Shown piece after piece: positions 34,327 through 43,589 of a stretch of DNA of 64,000 bases (position 1 is its first letter; each line of letters starts with the position of its first letter). Made by a program: the position numbers and the translations under genes. The notes under the pieces were generated by a model. The model worked only from the letters and a program-made list of their open reading frames with translations, did not search any database and was not told the DNA's origin. This DNA is from CAZIAK01 sp964537035 (GTDB lineage Bacteria; Planctomycetota; B15-G4): assembly GCA_964537035.1 (NCBI GenBank), contig CAZIAK010000012.1, forward strand, positions 1 to 64,000, given 5' to 3'.

Positions 34327-35376
34327 ATGAATGCCGAACTACTGCGCATCATCGAGTCCATCCATCTCGAAAAGGACATCGACGCGGAGCTGATCTTCAG
34401 GACCATCGAAAACGCCATGGTGGCGGCCATTCAGCGCAAGATCGGCGACGACGTGCATATCCACTGCACCCTCGATCGCAAGACAGGTGAGCTGTCGGTT
34501 ACGAGTGATGCCGAGACCGGGTCCATCGACCTGGGCCGTATCGCCGCCCAGACGGCCAAGCAGGTCATCATCCAGTCTCTGCGCGATGCCGAGAACAGTG
34601 TGGTGTTCACCGACTATGAGGGTCGGGTGGGCGAGCTCATCCTGGGCCAGGTGCAGCGGGTCGAGGGCGGCGCGATCATCGTCAACCTGGGCAAGGTCGA
34701 GGCCATCATCCCCCGGGCCGATCGGGTGCGCGGTGAGGTCTACTCTCCTGGCGACCGTATTCGGGCCATCATCACCGAGGTCAAGCTGGCGGGCACCCGG
34801 GTCAAGATCATCCTCTCCAGGGTGTCTCCCGAGCTGGTGCGCTCGCTGTTCGAGCTTGAGGTTCCCGAGGTCTCCGATGGCGTGATTGAAATCCGGCGCA
34901 TCGCTCGCGAGCCCGGATACCGCACGAAGATCGCCGTGGTCAGCAATGACCCGCGGGTCGATTGTGTGGGTGCTTGCGTGGGAATCCGGGGCACGCGTAT
35001 CAAGGCGATCACTGACGAGCTCAACGGCGAGAAGATCGACATCATCCGCTGGAGCAACGACGACAACGATCTGATCATGAACGCTTTGCGTCCAGCACAG
35101 ATCGCGTCGCTCAACATGGAAGAGGCTGAGCGTATCTGCCGGGTCGTGGTACCCGACGATCAGCTCGCCTTGGCCATCGGCCGCAAGGGACAGAACGTCC
35201 GCTTGGCCACCCGGCTCACGGGCTGGGACATCAAGATCGAGGGCGTCACCCAGATGCCCCACAGTGCACGAGACGAAAACGGACAGCCCATCGGCCCTCC
35301 TCCTGAGGCGCAGGACAAGGCTGTCCATGACTTTAACGATGCGAACGGAGCCGGCCGGGCTCCGAGGTCGGAGTGA
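34327..35376 (+). CDS. nusA: Transcription termination/antitermination protein NusA
   Basis: NusA binds RNA polymerase and modulates pausing, termination and antitermination. The 349 residues show the N-terminal polymerase-binding domain (MNAELLRIIESIHLEKDID...), an S1 domain around residues 105-175 (GELILGQVQRVEGGAIIVNLG) and two KH domains, with VGACVGIRGTRIKAI and LALAIGRKGQNVRLA as the GxxG loops. The C-terminus is short and polar, without the acidic repeats of E. coli NusA. The ATG at 34327 is preceded by AGAGGTGG. It heads the classic nusA-infB-rbfA order. Confidence 0.96.
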   Translation: MNAELLRIIESIHLEKDIDAELIFRTIENAMVAAIQRKIGDDVHIHCTLDRKTGELSVTSDAETGSIDLGRIAAQTAKQVIIQSLRDAENSVVFTDYEGRVGELILGQVQRVEGGAIIVNLGKVEAIIPRADRVRGEVYSPGDRIRAIITEVKLAGTRVKIILSRVSPELVRSLFELEVPEVSDGVIEIRRIAREPGYRTKIAVVSNDPRVDCVGACVGIRGTRIKAITDELNGEKIDIIRWSNDDNDLIMNALRPAQIASLNMEEAERICRVVVPDDQLALAIGRKGQNVRLATRLTGWDIKIEGVTQMPHSARDENGQPIGPPPEAQDKAVHDFNDANGAGRAPRSE

Positions 35377-35382
35377 TGGACT

Positions 35383-38300
35383 TTGAGACTGCACGAACTG
35401 ACCAAGGAACTAGACGCTGACGGAAAGCGTCTCCTAGAGCTCTCAAAAGAGTTGGGGCTCGGGGTCAAATCGCACTCGTCCAATCTGGCCAGAGGGATCG
35501 AAGGCATTCTGAGGGCCGCATGGTCTGAAGAACTGCTGGAGCGGGCCGAACGAGAAGAGAAGAAGGCAGCCAAGGCCAAGGCGAAGGCAGCCGCTGCGGG
35601 GCCGAGCATCGCCCTGACCATCAAGAGCGCGGCCGAGCCTGTGGCGGAGGTTGTCGCTGACCAGGCCGACTCGGCTGAGACCGCTGCGGCAGAGGTCGTC
35701 GCAGAAGACGTGGGGCTCGCCCCGGCCGACACCGCCGACACCGCCGACACCGCCGACACCGCCGACACAAAGGTCGAAGCCGAAGAAGAGGTCTTGCCCG
35801 AGATCACGGCTGAGACGGCCGCCACCGAATCAGAAGAAGAGGTTCTGGCTGTTGAGCCGGCCGAGGAAGATGTCGCTGCAGAAGCCAGCCCCGAAGCGGC
35901 TGATGAGATCGAGGCTCCTGCTGAGACGAGTGAGCCCGATGACGCTGGCGAGACGGCAACGCAACCCGACGCCGACGACGCCGACGATGCCGTAGAGGTC
36001 ACAGAGCTGGCCGCAGAAGCTGTTGAGGTCGAGGCTGATCCGGCGGCTGGCGAAGTGGCCTCTGAGAGCGAGCCCTCGGCCGACGGCGCTGCTGATGCCG
36101 ACGCGGTCGCCGAGGATCAACGGGAGATGGTCGTCACCTTCGGCGGCAAGCCTGCCGGCGGGGACGAAGAACCCGCTGACGAGTCTGGCGAAGCCGTCGA
36201 CGAGGCGGGCAAGACTGCCGCAGCCAAGGCGACAGAGAAGGAGCTCGCCGAGGCCAAGGCCGTGCGCCAGATCGGCGTGGTCAACGTGCCCACTCGTCGC
36301 GAGCGCAAGGGCGCGAAGATCCTGGGCAAGATCGATCTGAAGGCCAAGCCAGCTGAGGAGTCTTCGTCCACGGCGTCGCCCCGACGTCGGGGTGGACAGC
36401 AGGGCTACGATCCTCTCGATCCGACCCGCGCCATGCCCCAGCCCGAGGGGCGCCATGGAGCGACGGCGCGCAAGGACACCGACTACGGCGGCAAGCCTCG
36501 TGGCACGGGGCGGCCAGGCAAGCCTGGTGGCGACTTCGTCTTCGATCCTGAAGACAGCTCGTCCCTTTCGGCGATTCGCCTCGGCCACTTCGGCAACCGC
36601 CGTCGTCCGCCGCCACGCCGCCCACCCATGCGTCGGTCCCGGATGGGCGGCCGTCGGGCGAAGAAGGCGGTGCCGGTGCCCACGCATCCGGTCACCGTGC
36701 GTCCGCCGATCAGCGTGCGCGATCTGTCTCTTGAGCTGGGCATCAAGTCGCGCCAGATCATCATGAGCCTGCCCGATGTGTTCGATCCCCGTGATCGCAA
36801 CGCTCGCAACGGCGTGCTCGATGCGGAGAACCTGGTCGAGCTGGCCGTCGCCATCAACCGTGAGATCAACATCCTTGATCCGGACACGGCTGAAGGGCGC
36901 ATGTTGACCAAGATCGACAAGCTCACAGAGGCCGCGGGCGGCGAGTTCTTGCCCAGGGCCCCTGTGGTGGCTGTCATGGGTCACGTTGATCACGGCAAGA
37001 CGACGCTGCTCGACACCCTGCGCAAGGCGCGGGTGGCCGCCAAGGAGGTCGGCGGCATCACCCAGATGACCTCGGCCTACTCGGTGTCCACCGAGAGCGG
37101 CGCCACCGTCACCTTCTTGGACACGCCCGGTCACAAGGCGTTCACCGAGATGCGTGCCCGAGGCGCCAGCGTCACCGATGTGGCGGTGCTCGTTGTGGCT
37201 GCAGACGACGGCGTGATGGAGCAGACCCAAGAGGCCATCGATCACGCCGTGGCGGCGAGCGTGCCCATGGTCGTGGCCATCAACAAGATCGACAAGCCGG
37301 GCTCCGATCCCATGAAGGTCCGCCAGCAGTTGGCCAGCGCAGGAGTGCTGGTCGAGGACTATGGCGGAGATGTGGGCGTGGTCGAGTGCTCGGCCACCAC
37401 CGGCCAGGGCCTGGACGCCCTGATCGAGCGCCTGGCCCTCGAGACAGAGCTGCTTGAGCTGTCGGCGAATGCGCAGGTCCCCGCTCGTGGCGTGGTGATC
37501 GATTCCCGAAAAGACTCCAAGCTGGGCGTGGTCACGACCGTGGTGGTGCAACAAGGCACCTTGCGGGCCAAGGACTCCCTGCTCGCTGGCACTGCGGTTG
37601 GCCGTGTGCGCTGGTTGCTCGACGACCGGGGCAAGCGCATCACCGAAGCCGGGCCCTCGTGTCCGGCTCAGGTCGTGGGCTTTGACGAGCCGCCCGCGCC
37701 GGGTGCCACCGTGTACGTGGTCGGCGACGTGGCGACAGCCAAGGTTGTGGCCGCCGAACGGATCGAGTCCGGCCGCGAGCGGCGTGCCGCTGCCGTCGAC
37801 GCGGTGACCCTTGAGAACCTCTTCGACACCATCGAGTCCCAGAAGGTCACCGAGATCAACGTGTTGATCAAGGCGGACAACATGGGCTCCCTCGACGTGG
37901 TGCGCCAGACCGTGGTCGACGTGTCCCACCCCGAGGTGCGCTTCAGGGTCTTGCGTGCTGGCCTGGGCGCGATCACCGAAGACGACGTGTTGCTGGCCAG
38001 CGCCAGTTCGGCCTTCATCATCGGCTTCGGCGTGGTCGCCGATGTCCGTGGTCGGGCCGCTGTCAACCACACCGGTGTGGACGTCAAGTTCTACGAGATC
38101 ATCTACGAGATGACCGACGATCTGGAGAAGGCTCTCGAAGGAGAGCTGGGCACAGAGAGCATCGAGGACGTCATCGGCCACGCGAACATCAGGGCCATCT
38201 TCAAGGCCAGCAAGTACGGCAACATCGCTGGCTGCTACGTGACCGACGGCATCCTGCATCGCGACGCCCATATTCGCCTGGTTCGGGACGGGGTGGTGGT

Positions 38301-38490
38301 ACACACGGGCAAGCTCGACAGCCTCAAGCGCTTCAAGGACGACGTCCGCGAGGTGCGCGAGAACTACGAGTGCGGCCTGCACCTCAACAGCTTCAACGAC
38401 ATCAAGGAGGGCGACGTGCTGGAGGCCTTCACGGTGACCGAGGTGAAGCGCACCCTCGACTCGGAGCCGGTTGAGTCTCCTTCGAGCTGA
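35383..38490 (+). CDS. infB: Translation initiation factor IF-2
   Basis: IF-2 is the GTPase that places initiator tRNA on the ribosome. The 1035-residue chain begins with an IF2N-type helix bundle (MRLHELTKEL...), followed by a ~220-residue Ala/Glu/Asp-rich linker and a basic Arg/Gly/Pro-rich segment (about 330-435). A second IF2N domain (ISVRDLSLELGIKSRQI) follows. The G domain has GHVDHGKT (533-540), DTPGH (580-584) and NKID (634-637). The remaining IF-2 domains are complete. A TTG start with GGAG nine bases upstream is used, since the nearby ATG is out of frame and quickly stopped. Five in-frame Ala-Asp-Thr repeats lie in the linker. Confidence 0.96.
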   Translation: MRLHELTKELDADGKRLLELSKELGLGVKSHSSNLARGIEGILRAAWSEELLERAEREEKKAAKAKAKAAAAGPSIALTIKSAAEPVAEVVADQADSAETAAAEVVAEDVGLAPADTADTADTADTADTKVEAEEEVLPEITAETAATESEEEVLAVEPAEEDVAAEASPEAADEIEAPAETSEPDDAGETATQPDADDADDAVEVTELAAEAVEVEADPAAGEVASESEPSADGAADADAVAEDQREMVVTFGGKPAGGDEEPADESGEAVDEAGKTAAAKATEKELAEAKAVRQIGVVNVPTRRERKGAKILGKIDLKAKPAEESSSTASPRRRGGQQGYDPLDPTRAMPQPEGRHGATARKDTDYGGKPRGTGRPGKPGGDFVFDPEDSSSLSAIRLGHFGNRRRPPPRRPPMRRSRMGGRRAKKAVPVPTHPVTVRPPISVRDLSLELGIKSRQIIMSLPDVFDPRDRNARNGVLDAENLVELAVAINREINILDPDTAEGRMLTKIDKLTEAAGGEFLPRAPVVAVMGHVDHGKTTLLDTLRKARVAAKEVGGITQMTSAYSVSTESGATVTFLDTPGHKAFTEMRARGASVTDVAVLVVAADDGVMEQTQEAIDHAVAASVPMVVAINKIDKPGSDPMKVRQQLASAGVLVEDYGGDVGVVECSATTGQGLDALIERLALETELLELSANAQVPARGVVIDSRKDSKLGVVTTVVVQQGTLRAKDSLLAGTAVGRVRWLLDDRGKRITEAGPSCPAQVVGFDEPPAPGATVYVVGDVATAKVVAAERIESGRERRAAAVDAVTLENLFDTIESQKVTEINVLIKADNMGSLDVVRQTVVDVSHPEVRFRVLRAGLGAITEDDVLLASASSAFIIGFGVVADVRGRAAVNHTGVDVKFYEIIYEMTDDLEKALEGELGTESIEDVIGHANIRAIFKASKYGNIAGCYVTDGILHRDAHIRLVRDGVVVHTGKLDSLKRFKDDVREVRENYECGLHLNSFNDIKEGDVLEAFTVTEVKRTLDSEPVESPSS
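35725..35769 (+). repeat. 9-bp tandem repeat in infB (five ADT units)
   Basis: GCCGACACC is repeated five times, the last copy differing by one base, and is translated as Ala-Asp-Thr in the disordered linker of IF-2. Unit length is a multiple of three, so slippage would stay in frame. Confidence 0.9.
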
Positions 38491-38496
38491 GCTGCC

Positions 38497-39095
38497 ATGA
38501 CCTGGGATCGTATTCAGCGCCAAGAGGCGATTCTCCTCGAGAAGATCGCCGTGCTCGTGCAACGGCTCAACGATCCTCGATTGGGCTTCGTGACCATCAC
38601 TGCGGCGAAGCTGAGCCGGGACAAGCGCTACTGCACCGTGCAGTTCACGGTGATGGGCTCTGAGAGCGAAGTGAGCAAGACCACCAGGGCCCTCGCCGCT
38701 GCGGCGCCAAGGGTGCGGGAGATGTTGGCCCCATCCCTGCAGAGCCGCGTGTTGCCTGAGCTGCGGTTCGTCATGGATGAGAACGTGGTGAAAGAGTCGC
38801 GCCTGCGCACGCTCATCGAAGAGGTGACCGCCGAGCGAGTGGACCGGGCAGGTCCTGACGAACTCATGGACGNNNNNNNNNNNNNNNNNNNNNNNNNNNN
38901 NNNNNNNNNNNNNNNNNNNNNNNNNNNNNNNNNNNNNNNNNNNNNNNNNNNNNNNNNNNNNNNNNNNNNNNNGAAGCTGAAGCTGAAGCTGCGGCTGACG
39001 TTGAAGCTGGGGCTGACGAGCTCGGTGGCGACAGCGAGCCCGACGCCGTCGAAGCCCCCAAGGATGCAGATCCGGGGCTCGACGGCAGTTCCTGA
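38497..39095 (+). CDS. rbfA: Ribosome-binding factor A (interrupted by an assembly gap)
   Basis: RbfA binds the 30S subunit and helps mature the 5' end of 16S rRNA. Residues 1-125 before the gap are the full KH-like core (RQEAILLEKIAVLVQRLNDP, VTITAAKLSRDKRYCTVQF, RVLPELRFVMDE). After the gap the frame reads EAEAEAAADVEAGADELGG and ends GLDGSS-stop, an acidic Glu/Ala tail of at least 40 residues. The stop TGA shares its last base with the ATG of the next gene. The gap must have a true length of 2 modulo 3 for the frames to meet. A low-complexity acidic tail is unusual for RbfA but echoes the IF-2 linker. Confidence 0.9.
38873..38972. other. Assembly gap of 100 N inside rbfA
   Basis: This is exactly 100 N, so its size is unknown. 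The right flank starts with three GAAGCT hexamers, a repeat likely to have broken the assembly. No sequence is shared between the flanks, so bases really are missing here. Confidence 0.95.
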
Positions 39096-41461
39096 TGGGA
39101 CGCCTGGTCTTGGCTGGGCTCGTGCTGGCGGCGGCTGCGGGCTGCGGCCCTGACGCCGACCTTTCAGACCCGGCCTCAGGCGAGAACGCTGACGCCGCCG
39201 TGGCTTCCCAGGACCCTGTTGCGGGTCGACAGGTCGCCACCGAGGCGGGCGCAGGTTCAGCGAGAGTCGCTCCGGCTGACGACGGCCAGTTGATCCTGCG
39301 GGCGGGGGACTGCCTGCTCGATCTGGGCCCCCTGGCGCGACTGAGCGACCTGCCTACCTCGAGCTTGCCCGACACCATCGCTGCTCTGAGCGCGGGGCCC
39401 ATGCTCATGCGCTCACCCACGCTGCTCGCAGGGGCCTGGGCCCCCGTGGCACGCGTGCCGGACGGCTGGGCTGAGCTGCTGCAGCGTTACGGAAATCCTC
39501 CGCTCTGGAGAGCCGCCGCACCCATGCCCGTCCTGGCCGGCAGCGACCCGCCGATCGTACGGGCGAGTGGCAATGCCATCACGTCCTGGAGTGAGGAGAC
39601 CCACCAGAGAGACGAGACCTTGGTCTGGTGGGACGCCAGCAGCCAGGCACTGTTGGCGGTGGGAGAGCAGCCGCCAAGCCAGGTGGCCATCGATGGTTGG
39701 GTCGATCCCCAGGTGGAGTTCGGCTCCGTGGAGCGTGGGCAGATGGCAGCGGCTGGGCGGGCGCCGGCCTCCGCGTTCCGAGGCGCCTTTACCCTGGACG
39801 ATCTGCTCCTGGACGCCCTCTTGCTCCCCGCCCCCGGCCGCTGGGAGGTCTCGGTGGACGCGCTGCGAGCCGAACGTCTTGAGCTCAGCGTAGGACTGGC
39901 GGACCGGGCCTGGCTGCTGGCAGGAGAGGTCCTCCATCGCTCTCGGCAGCGCACGGACGGCGTGGTCATGGCCGTGGAGGTCGTCACCGCAGAGGGTGAT
40001 GTCGACCGGCTCTGGAGTCTCGCCATCGATGGCTCGGCCGCCGGCGACGCCTACCAAGAGGCTGTGGTCGACCTGTCTGCCTACCAGGGCCAGGCGCTGA
40101 CCCTGCGGCTGATCACCGAGGCAGGCCCCAAGGGCAATGGAGACTTCGACTACGCCCTCTGGGGCGGCCTGCGCCTGCGGGGGGCCCCTCGGCGAGCGCC
40201 CCCCAGACCTCACGTGGTGCTGATTGACATCGACACCCTGCGCGCCGATCGCCTGGGCGCCTACGGTTCGCGATCGGGGCTGACCCCGCAGCTCGACGCC
40301 TGGGCCGAGGGCCGGGGCACCGTGTTCACCGACGCCATCTCCGTGGCCTCATGGACCCTGCCCGCCACGGCCTCCATGCTCACCGGCCTGGCGGTGCATC
40401 AACACGGCGTGGAGCGTGCCGTGGGCGCCTTGGGCGAGGATTTGCCCACGCTCGCTGGCTTGCTGCGCCAGTCGGGCTACGAGACTCTGGCCGTGGCTTC
40501 AGGGGGCTACCTCCGTCCCGCGTTCGGTCTGGCTCAGGGCTTCGAGCGCTATCGCACCGCCGCGCCCGACAACACCGACTTCTCGGAGGCCCTGGGCTGG
40601 GTGGCTGAACGTGATAGCGAGCGGCCGTTCTTTCTGTTCGTGCACACCTACGCGGTCCACGCTCCCTATCCCTTCGACGCGGCCCGGGTCGATCCCCACT
40701 ACGACGGCCCCTTCTCAGGGCTGGACGTGGACTACGGCAACGTGATGGACCCGTACAGAGAGGGCGAACTCAACCTGACCCCCGGCGACCGAGACTACGT
40801 GACCGCTCTCTACGACGGTCTCGTGGCCAACATGGACGGAGCCATCGGTGACCTGCTGACGCAACTGGGCGAACTGGTGGGGGACGAGCCCATGCTGGTG
40901 GTGTTCACGTCGGACCACGGCGAGGCCCTGTTCGAGCACGAGGTGCTGGGCCACGGGCAAGAGGTCTATCAGGAGCTGCTGTCCGTACCCTTGGTGATCG
41001 CGTTCCCGAACGAGTCAGAGCGTGTGCCCCGGCGGGACGACCCGGCCAGCCTTGTGGACATCGTGCCCACGGTGCTCGACGTGGTGGGCTTGCCCGTCCC
41101 CGAGGGGCTGGCCGGGCGCAGTCTGTTGGTGGCACAGCCAGAGCACCGGGTGCGGGTCGCCCGTCACTTCTCAGAGATTCAGCAGCGGGCGGTGATCTCG
41201 GCAGGTCTCAAGCTCATCGAACGCTGGGCCCAGGGCGACGAGAGCCAGGTGCATCGTGAGCTCTACGACCTGACCGTCGACCCAGGCGAGCGCTCCAGCC
41301 TCGATTGGCAGGACGACCCTCGGGTGCGCACGCTGCAACATCGCCTGGAGGTCTACCAGGCCGAGCACGGCCCGCCCGACGCCGCCAGCAGCGAGACGGC
41401 GACCCTCGACGAGGACGCCCAGGCCCAGCTGCGTGCCCTGGGCTACCTGGGCGACGGCTGA
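39095..41461 (+). CDS. Sulfatase-superfamily lipoprotein with Thr at the nucleophile position
   Basis: A lipoprotein signal (LVLAAAAGC, Cys17) precedes a ~350-residue beta-rich N-terminal region with no recognised domain and a C-terminal alkaline-phosphatase/sulfatase fold. Metal-site phrases are clear: VLIDIDTLRADRLG, TSDHGEALFEHEVLGHG and YDLTVDPGERSSL. The sulfatase signature C/S-x-P-x-R is replaced by Thr421-Leu-Pro-Ala-Thr425. Formylglycine therefore cannot form, and a threonine nucleophile as in phosphotransferases is possible. The substrate is unknown. It overlaps the rbfA stop by one base and may be expressed with the translation operon. Confidence 0.88.
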   Translation: MGRLVLAGLVLAAAAGCGPDADLSDPASGENADAAVASQDPVAGRQVATEAGAGSARVAPADDGQLILRAGDCLLDLGPLARLSDLPTSSLPDTIAALSAGPMLMRSPTLLAGAWAPVARVPDGWAELLQRYGNPPLWRAAAPMPVLAGSDPPIVRASGNAITSWSEETHQRDETLVWWDASSQALLAVGEQPPSQVAIDGWVDPQVEFGSVERGQMAAAGRAPASAFRGAFTLDDLLLDALLLPAPGRWEVSVDALRAERLELSVGLADRAWLLAGEVLHRSRQRTDGVVMAVEVVTAEGDVDRLWSLAIDGSAAGDAYQEAVVDLSAYQGQALTLRLITEAGPKGNGDFDYALWGGLRLRGAPRRAPPRPHVVLIDIDTLRADRLGAYGSRSGLTPQLDAWAEGRGTVFTDAISVASWTLPATASMLTGLAVHQHGVERAVGALGEDLPTLAGLLRQSGYETLAVASGGYLRPAFGLAQGFERYRTAAPDNTDFSEALGWVAERDSERPFFLFVHTYAVHAPYPFDAARVDPHYDGPFSGLDVDYGNVMDPYREGELNLTPGDRDYVTALYDGLVANMDGAIGDLLTQLGELVGDEPMLVVFTSDHGEALFEHEVLGHGQEVYQELLSVPLVIAFPNESERVPRRDDPASLVDIVPTVLDVVGLPVPEGLAGRSLLVAQPEHRVRVARHFSEIQQRAVISAGLKLIERWAQGDESQVHRELYDLTVDPGERSSLDWQDDPRVRTLQHRLEVYQAEHGPPDAASSETATLDEDAQAQLRALGYLGDG

Positions 41462-41527
41462 TCGCCCAGCCAGCCTGGCCCGGGGTGTGAGGCCTCAGGT
41501 CAGCACAGGCCACAGCCGACGCCGCCC

Positions 41528-42958
41528 TCAGACCTGAATGCGCCGCCAGCTCACAGCGTCGCCCTTGCCATCGAGGATCTCGATGCCGAGGGCAGCCAGC
41601 TCGTCACGAAGGGCGTCCGCGGCGGCCCAGTCTTTATCGGCCCGTGCTTGCGTCCGTCGCTGCACCAGCTCTTCGATGGCCTGATCTTGATCGGCGTTGT
41701 CACCCGAAGTCTCTTCGACCTGGAGTACATCGAGCAGTCTGTCGAAGCGGCGCAGGGCGGCCAGGGCTGCCGCCGCCTCTTCGCCTTCGGGCTGGCGTCG
41801 GTGACCCTCGTGCACCAGGCTGAACACCCCGTCGAGGGCGCCGGACACGTTCAGGTCGTCGTTCATGGACTCGTCGAAACGTGTCACGCAGGCAGCCACC
41901 CACTCCGGCGGGTCGCCAGCGTCGGCGCCCTGGCTGCGTTGCTCCATCTCGTCGGCGAAGAGGCGCAGACGGCGTACGTTTCCTGCGGCCTCCTTCAGCC
42001 CGTCAAAGGTGAAGTTGATCACCTGGCGATACTGGGCCCGCAGCAAGGCGAAGCGCACCGCAACCGGTGAGTGACCCATCTCGGCCAGCTGCTCCACGGT
42101 GTACAGGTTGCCCAAGGACTTGCTCATCTTGCGCCCCTCGACCTGCAGGAAGCGCGTGTGCATCCAGTGCCGCGAGAAGGTCTTGCCCGTGGCGCTCTGC
42201 CCCTGGGCGATCTCGCACTCGTGGTGCGGGAAGATGTTGTCTTCGCCGCCGGTGTGGATGTCGAGGGTCTCCCCCAGCAGGTGTTGTCCCATGGCCGAGC
42301 ACTCGATGTGCCAACCCGGGAAGCCGCGGCCGAAGGGGGAGTCCCACTGCATGATGTGATGGTCGTCGCGCTTCCACAGGGCGAAGTCGCGGGGGTCGCG
42401 CTTCTCGTCGAGCACGTCGACCCGGGCACCGGCGATCAGATCGTCGCCCGTGTTGCCCGACAGGCGCCCGTACTCTTCGAAGCTCTTCACGTCGAAGTAG
42501 ATGTTGCCGCCCGCTTCGTAGGCATGACCCCGTTCGATCAGCTGTTCGATCTGGGTGATCATCTGGGGGATGTACCTGGTGGCCCGGGGGTAGTGATGAG
42601 CCCGCTGGATGCGCAGCCGATCAATGTCGGCCATGAACATCTCGGTGTACTTCTCGGCGATCTTCCAGGGATCGAGCTGCTCCTTGGCGGCAGCGGCCTC
42701 CATCTTGTCTTCGCCGCGCTCCGGGTCGTCGTCGCGCAGGTGCCCCACGTCGGTGATGTTCATCACCTGGGTCACCTCGTAGCCGGCGAGCTCAAGCCAG
42801 CGCCGCAGCACATCGGCAAAGATGAAGGCCCGAAAGTTGCCGATATGGGCCTGCCCGTAGACAGTGGGGCCACAGTTGTAGATATGGACCTTGCCTGGCT
42901 CAGCGGTGGTCAGGGGCACCTTGCGGCGCAACAACGTGTCGTGGAGTTCAAAAGCCAT
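41528..42958 (-). CDS. cysS: Cysteinyl-tRNA synthetase
   Basis: CysRS charges tRNA-Cys. Zinc ligands Cys29, Cys220, His245 and the acidic Glu247, the HIGN form of the HIGH motif (38-41), and KMSKS at 277-281 are all present. The C-terminal helical region ends in RTQARADKDWAAADALRDELAALGI, typical of the family. The length is 476 residues from the ATG at 42958. In-frame sequence upstream is Arg/Ser-rich and unrelated, so it was excluded. The gene faces the sulfatase gene tail to tail. Confidence 0.96.
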   Translation of the reverse strand: MAFELHDTLLRRKVPLTTAEPGKVHIYNCGPTVYGQAHIGNFRAFIFADVLRRWLELAGYEVTQVMNITDVGHLRDDDPERGEDKMEAAAAKEQLDPWKIAEKYTEMFMADIDRLRIQRAHHYPRATRYIPQMITQIEQLIERGHAYEAGGNIYFDVKSFEEYGRLSGNTGDDLIAGARVDVLDEKRDPRDFALWKRDDHHIMQWDSPFGRGFPGWHIECSAMGQHLLGETLDIHTGGEDNIFPHHECEIAQGQSATGKTFSRHWMHTRFLQVEGRKMSKSLGNLYTVEQLAEMGHSPVAVRFALLRAQYRQVINFTFDGLKEAAGNVRRLRLFADEMEQRSQGADAGDPPEWVAACVTRFDESMNDDLNVSGALDGVFSLVHEGHRRQPEGEEAAAALAALRRFDRLLDVLQVEETSGDNADQDQAIEELVQRRTQARADKDWAAADALRDELAALGIEILDGKGDAVSWRRIQV

Positions 42959-43319
42959 GGTGGGGGATGATCTCCTATTCTCCAGGCTCAGACCACCGCC
43001 GCACGGGAGGCTGCGGGGAGCGGGCGGTGGGCCATTGCGCGCCGGCCGGTCAAGGCAGGGTCGGGTCGGGGCAACGCGTCGGTCGTCGGAGCGCCATTTT
43101 CGGGACAGCCCGCATCGCGAGCAGGCTGCACGCCGAGAGCCGCCCGCCGAGCAGGTCCCGATGGCGCAAGCTCTTCGTTGTCGAATCCTCGACGAATCCA
43201 CTGATCCGCCTCCGGTTCTTCGCCTCGACTTGACACCATGGAGACGCACTCGTCATCACGGCTCTCGGTGTGCAGCCTGCTAGACTGCGCCGACGCCTGC
43301 CGCCTGGAGCCCCGCCCCC
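42959..43319. other. 361-bp divergent intergenic region
   Basis: The region lies between the cysS start and the small membrane protein gene. It should hold divergent promoters. I see a GCTAGACT element near its right end and an isolated TTGACA at 43230 without a good partner. No convincing gene, RNA or repeat was found. Confidence 0.6.
43279..43286 (+). promoter_or_regulatory. Candidate extended -10 element (TGC-TAGACT)
   Basis: The 8-mer GCTAGACT, with a preceding T giving an extended TGn -10, sits 33 bp before the next start codon. The same 8-mer precedes two other plus-strand genes in this window. No -35 match is seen. Confidence 0.4.
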
Positions 43320-43589
43320 TTGCCCGAGTCCCCTAGCTTGATCTGGAAACTGGCCTCTGTCGTGGGCTTTCTCTGCCTGGTCAGTGCCTACCTGGTCAAC
43401 CAGCGGGGCGGCTGCTCGACCGAGGGCTGGCGCTACCTCTGGGCCAACACCCTGGGCGCGGGACTGCTGGCGGCCTACTCCGCCAAGATCGACGAGCCCG
43501 TGTTCGTCGGGCTGGAGGGCTTCTGGTGCCTGGCCAGCCTGTGGCAATGGAAGCAGGCCCTGGGCACACCAGACGACAGGGCCTCATGA
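43320..43589 (+). CDS. CBU_0592-type small membrane protein
   Basis: This 89-residue protein has three short hydrophobic segments (about 8-27, 40-53 and 62-77) and a conserved-looking order: VGFLCLVSAYLVNQRG, YLWANTLGAGLL, GFWCLASLWQW. This corresponds to the CBU_0592-like family, whose function is unknown. A TTG start is used, with GGAG ten bases upstream. The stop overlaps the ABC ATPase start as ATGA, so it is likely part of that transcript. Confidence 0.7.
   Translation: MPESPSLIWKLASVVGFLCLVSAYLVNQRGGCSTEGWRYLWANTLGAGLLAAYSAKIDEPVFVGLEGFWCLASLWQWKQALGTPDDRAS

Noticed and set aside
35725..35769. CRISPR-like array
   Set aside because: The repeats are contiguous 9-mers with no spacers, inside the infB coding frame.
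38497..39153. rbfA read straight through the Ns to 39153
   Set aside because: With 100 placeholder Ns the frame after the gap is wrong. The correct downstream frame gives the acidic tail and stops at 39095.
35830..39420. 1196-codon minus-strand open frame opposite infB and rbfA
   Set aside because: It is the antisense shadow of infB, reads through the N-gap, and has no recognisable domain. High GC content opens such frames.
41462..41527. Bidirectional terminator between the sulfatase gene and cysS
   Set aside because: Only a 5-bp GGCCT/AGGCC pairing is visible and there is no T-run on either strand.
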